NCBI GenBank assembly: GCA_025642065.1
Contig: JAODUP010000715.1
Coordinates: forward strand, 31,001-95,000
Length of the DNA stretch: 64,000 nucleotides
Direction of reading: 5' to 3'
Source: Paralvinella palmiformis
Taxonomy: Eukaryota; Annelida; Polychaeta; Terebellida; Alvinellidae
Made by a program: the position numbers and the translations under genes. The notes beneath the pieces were generated by a model that was given only the letters and a program-made list of their open reading frames with translations, was not told the DNA's origin and ran no database searches. This document shows positions 61,946 to 64,000 of this stretch, in pieces. Positions within the stretch are counted from its first letter, which is position 1; every line of letters starts with the position of its first letter.

Positions 61946-62000
<55 letters not shown>
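61944..62000 (+). repeat. (GT)n(TA)n compound microsatellite
   Basis: GT block followed by about 40 bp of TA. Confidence 0.95.
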
Positions 62001-62003
<3 letters not shown>

Positions 62004-62146
62004 GGAAGAATAATGATTGAAGACAAATTGGAATTATAATTTAGTTTATATTAATAAAGTCTGTGTTAGTGTTTAGTTTTGTTCTTATAGTAGACATTAG
62101 ATGCTGATCAGTGAGAAAAAGTATTAATTGTCCGACTGAATATGTT

Positions 62147-62516
62147 GGTTTATGGTTTTGTTGTTCGGGGAGAATCCCCAGGCTGTCACTTAATCAGCAC
62201 AGCCTCTATGTTGGAGTGGTTGAGAAACCTCCTCCCCCACCACTCAGAGGGGAGCAGTACGGAAAGATGGAGCCGAAATACCCTGAGGGTGGTCACTGCC
62301 AGAATGTTTTACGTCCTCAGGGGGGTTTTTAACGTCCCCCCTTTATTTTAAATAATTCAGTGGAGACAGCAGCGCCATTTAATGTGGTCAGCCACCCACG
62401 ATGTAGTGAGCCAAGAAATTAATCCCTGGAAAAGTTTCGACCTCTTACGGGGTTCGAACCTGCAACCGTTGGCACCAAGTGCCGAGTACTTAACCGCTAG
62501 GCCACCGGAGCTCACT
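62147..62516 (-). mobile_element. Full-length 370-bp tRNA-headed SINE, family C, with 12-bp target duplication
   Basis: Flanked by identical ACTGAATATGTT at 62135-62146 and 62517-62528. On the - strand the head reads GTGGCCTAGCGGTTAAGTAC (box A) and GCAGGTTCGAACCCCG (box B), a near-intact tRNA-like promoter. The body passes through GGGGGACGTTAAAAACCCCC and GGTATTTCGGCTCCATCTTT and ends GAACAACAAAACCATAAACC. Open frames of about 70 codons across it on the + strand are incidental. Confidence 0.85.
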
Positions 62517-63306
62517 ACTGAATATGTTAAATATTGATGTACTTTTATATGGATATTTCAATCACATTTTTGTTCATGCAACATTCTAGTAAGTATTTTT
62601 TTTAACCTTTTAATTGGAGTTTATGACAGTCACTCATATTGGACAAATCAGTGGTTTGGGAATTGAAATTCACTAGAATTCCGAGAAACAACTTGTTTTC
62701 AGCCAACACCAGAAAAATGTTTATTTGAAAGAAGAAAAGCATGTCTGAAACATCCATATCTGAAATGCCCTATCCATGCATGCGCACATGTGTACACACA
62801 CACACTTGTACATCCTCACATTATTCTAGACAACTGTTTTGTGATGATTCGCATGCACTTTTATCCTAATAATGGTCTCTCTGAAATGAAAGTCCTTTTT
62901 TATTATAAATATTATTATAATGTATAATTTTCTTTTCTAAAATGTTTATAAAAGATGATACCATCAATTAATATTCTTATTTTATAATAGATTTTACTAT
63001 ATCACCTCTTGTTTTCATATTCTGAGATTATCATCTTTTAATCTCCTTCCTGACATATTTTAACTTTTGTATTAATGCGTTTATGTGATTTATTGCTCAT
63101 TTATCTACAACAGACAACAAAATAGTCATTGAGAATTATATTAAACTATATTATGTAGTTTTACTTAAATTAAACATAAATAGTTTTTGATTTAAATGAA
63201 AAACATTTTTTTATTAGATATTAGAGTTGATATTAATCTTGTATTATTGCTGTCTAATATTGATGTGTTGTTGTTAATTAACGATGATAACTATGTCAAT
63301 CTCTAG

Positions 63307-63382
63307 CTATACACGAGGTCGTCATGGCCATGGACGTGAGGCATTACAGATGCAACAAAGAGGCAGTACACCACCACCAGCT
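63307..63382 (+). CDS. TTYH: TTYH exon N: Gln/Arg/Pro-rich tail, gene continues
   Basis: The acceptor is ctatgtcaatctctag and the donor is GTGAGT. One base completes Ser, then 25 codons read YTRGRHGHGREALQMQQRGS and TPPPA, ending on a codon boundary. The terminal TPPPA could be the first half of a PPxY-type motif (vertebrate tails have PPPSY) if the next exon starts with a suitable residue. No further exon is visible before 64000. Confidence 0.85.
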
Positions 63383-63513
63383 GTGAGTTCATACCAGTTA
63401 TTGTATAGTAACAACTTATAACAGCCTTGATTGTATGATACGTTCATGTTTGTATGGGTAGGCACACAGACATACACACACATGCTAAAGCTGTGTCTCA
63501 CTCATGGCATTCT

Positions 63514-63636
63514 GATGGTGCAGTGGGTAAAGCACTGCTCTACAAACCTCCAGTTGTGGATTCAAATCCGACTTACAGCTGTGTTTGTGAGATATGTTTT
63601 CATAGGGAGCAGTTAAACAACTCAACTCCCTCAACT
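63514..63636 (+). mobile_element. tRNA-headed SINE, family B
   Basis: The head is GATGGTGCAGTGGGTAAAGC (box A-like) with box B GTGGATTCAAATCCGAC. The body TTTGTGAGATATGTTTTCAT ends AGTTAAACAACTCAACTCCC. It lies about 130 bp after the exon N donor. Confidence 0.7.
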
Positions 63637-63671
63637 CTATCTCTCTCTTTCCCTGTTTATTTATTCCTCTA

Positions 63672-63806
63672 GGGGTTCCCCAATACTGCAGTTGATACAG
63701 CATTGTGTTGCAAACATCCAGGTTGTGGGCTCAAATCCTAGTTATGCCTGCATTTGTGGGATGTTTCCTTTGGAGGCTAAACAAACTACTCACTCAGTCA
63801 CTCCCT
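63672..63806 (+). mobile_element. tRNA-headed SINE, family B, second copy in tandem
   Basis: It reads TGCAGTTGATACAGCATTGT, then box B GTGGGCTCAAATCCTAG, body TTTGTGGGATGTTTCCTTTG, and end GCTAAACAAACTACTCACTC. It is a second, diverged copy about 35 bp after the previous one, so two independent insertions are more likely than a recent duplication. Confidence 0.65.
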
Positions 63807-63898
63807 ATCTCTCTCCCCCCCCTCTTTATCTGTTTGTGTATGTGTTTGTGTGTGCATGTGTGTTAAGATACAAATATAAATGCTTCCATTTTTGTGCT

Positions 63899-63901
<3 letters not shown>

Positions 63902-63934
<33 letters not shown>
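63902..63934 (+). repeat. (CA)n microsatellite
   Basis: About 16 CA units. Confidence 0.95.
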
Positions 63935-63936
<2 letters not shown>

Positions 63937-64000
63937 GAGACATAAACATACACAGACAGAGAGTTTTTTGACTCATTTTTATTTTCATCCTGTCCATTAT

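Larger units (their letters stand above)
58520..63306 (+). other. Intron M-N, 4.8 kb
   Basis: Contains a SINE at 61688-61849, a (GT)n(TA)n tract at 61944-62000 and a full-length SINE at 62147-62516. From 58520 to 61680 I see only AT-rich intron sequence. Confidence 0.8.
63383..64000 (+). other. Start of the intron after exon N
   Basis: Holds two neighbouring copies of a tRNA-headed SINE (63514-63636 and 63672-63806) and a (CA)n tract at 63902-63934. No further exon seen. Confidence 0.8.

Overview
The window is animal genomic DNA. It is AT-rich, its genes are split by GT-AG introns, and it carries many microsatellites, minisatellites and tRNA-headed SINEs. It holds one recognisable protein-coding gene, on the + strand: a tweety-family (TTYH) membrane protein, a relative of the TTYH1/2/3 anion-channel or lipid-handling proteins. 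The genome style (kilobase introns, CA/TA-rich simple repeats, tRNA-derived SINEs, DNA-transposon MITEs) and the invertebrate-like protein suggest a lophotrochozoan, most likely a gastropod mollusc. That placement is inference; no marker here fixes the species.

Fourteen internal exons of the gene can be traced from 2617 to 63382. All have canonical splice sites and join into one open frame of 464 codons. The first coding exon(s), covering TM1 and most of TM2, lie upstream of the window, and the 3' end lies beyond 64000. The protein order is: end of TM2 (exon at 2617), first extracellular domain (36101), TM3 (39793), TM4 (41441), second extracellular domain with four conserved cysteines (43757, 44514, 44918, 45126), TM5 (47942), then a cytoplasmic tail built from five small exons (48424, 51228, 53182, 58385, 63307). 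All five introns in the tail are phase 2, so any subset of tail exons could be skipped without losing the frame.

The rest is intron. The first intron seen here is 33.4 kb (2729-36100) and contains most of the structure: a hAT-like MITE just after the donor, SINEs (one with a perfect 15-bp target duplication), a 65-bp minisatellite of 18 copies, a CpG-rich island at 16.5-16.9 kb, a 1.7-kb 27-bp satellite, a SINE and a hAT element with a nested truncated SINE (25.8-27.1 kb), and two inverted copies of an element carrying its own 27-bp tandem array (28.5-29.2 and 33.8-34.4 kb). Later introns hold a LINE reverse-transcriptase remnant (37.7 kb), two TIR elements (38.9-39.4 and 48.8-49.8 kb), a 39-bp array and a 58-bp poly-C array (54.8-56.5 kb), and several SINEs, including a 370-bp full-length copy with a 12-bp target duplication (62.1-62.5 kb).

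No rRNA, functional tRNA, CRISPR array, operon or prokaryotic feature was seen. The longest open frames outside the exons are mostly artefacts of tandem arrays whose unit length is a multiple of three. I found no convincing new multi-gene system. The items most worth a second look are the modular tail exons, the inverted minisatellite-bearing element pair and the intronic CpG island.
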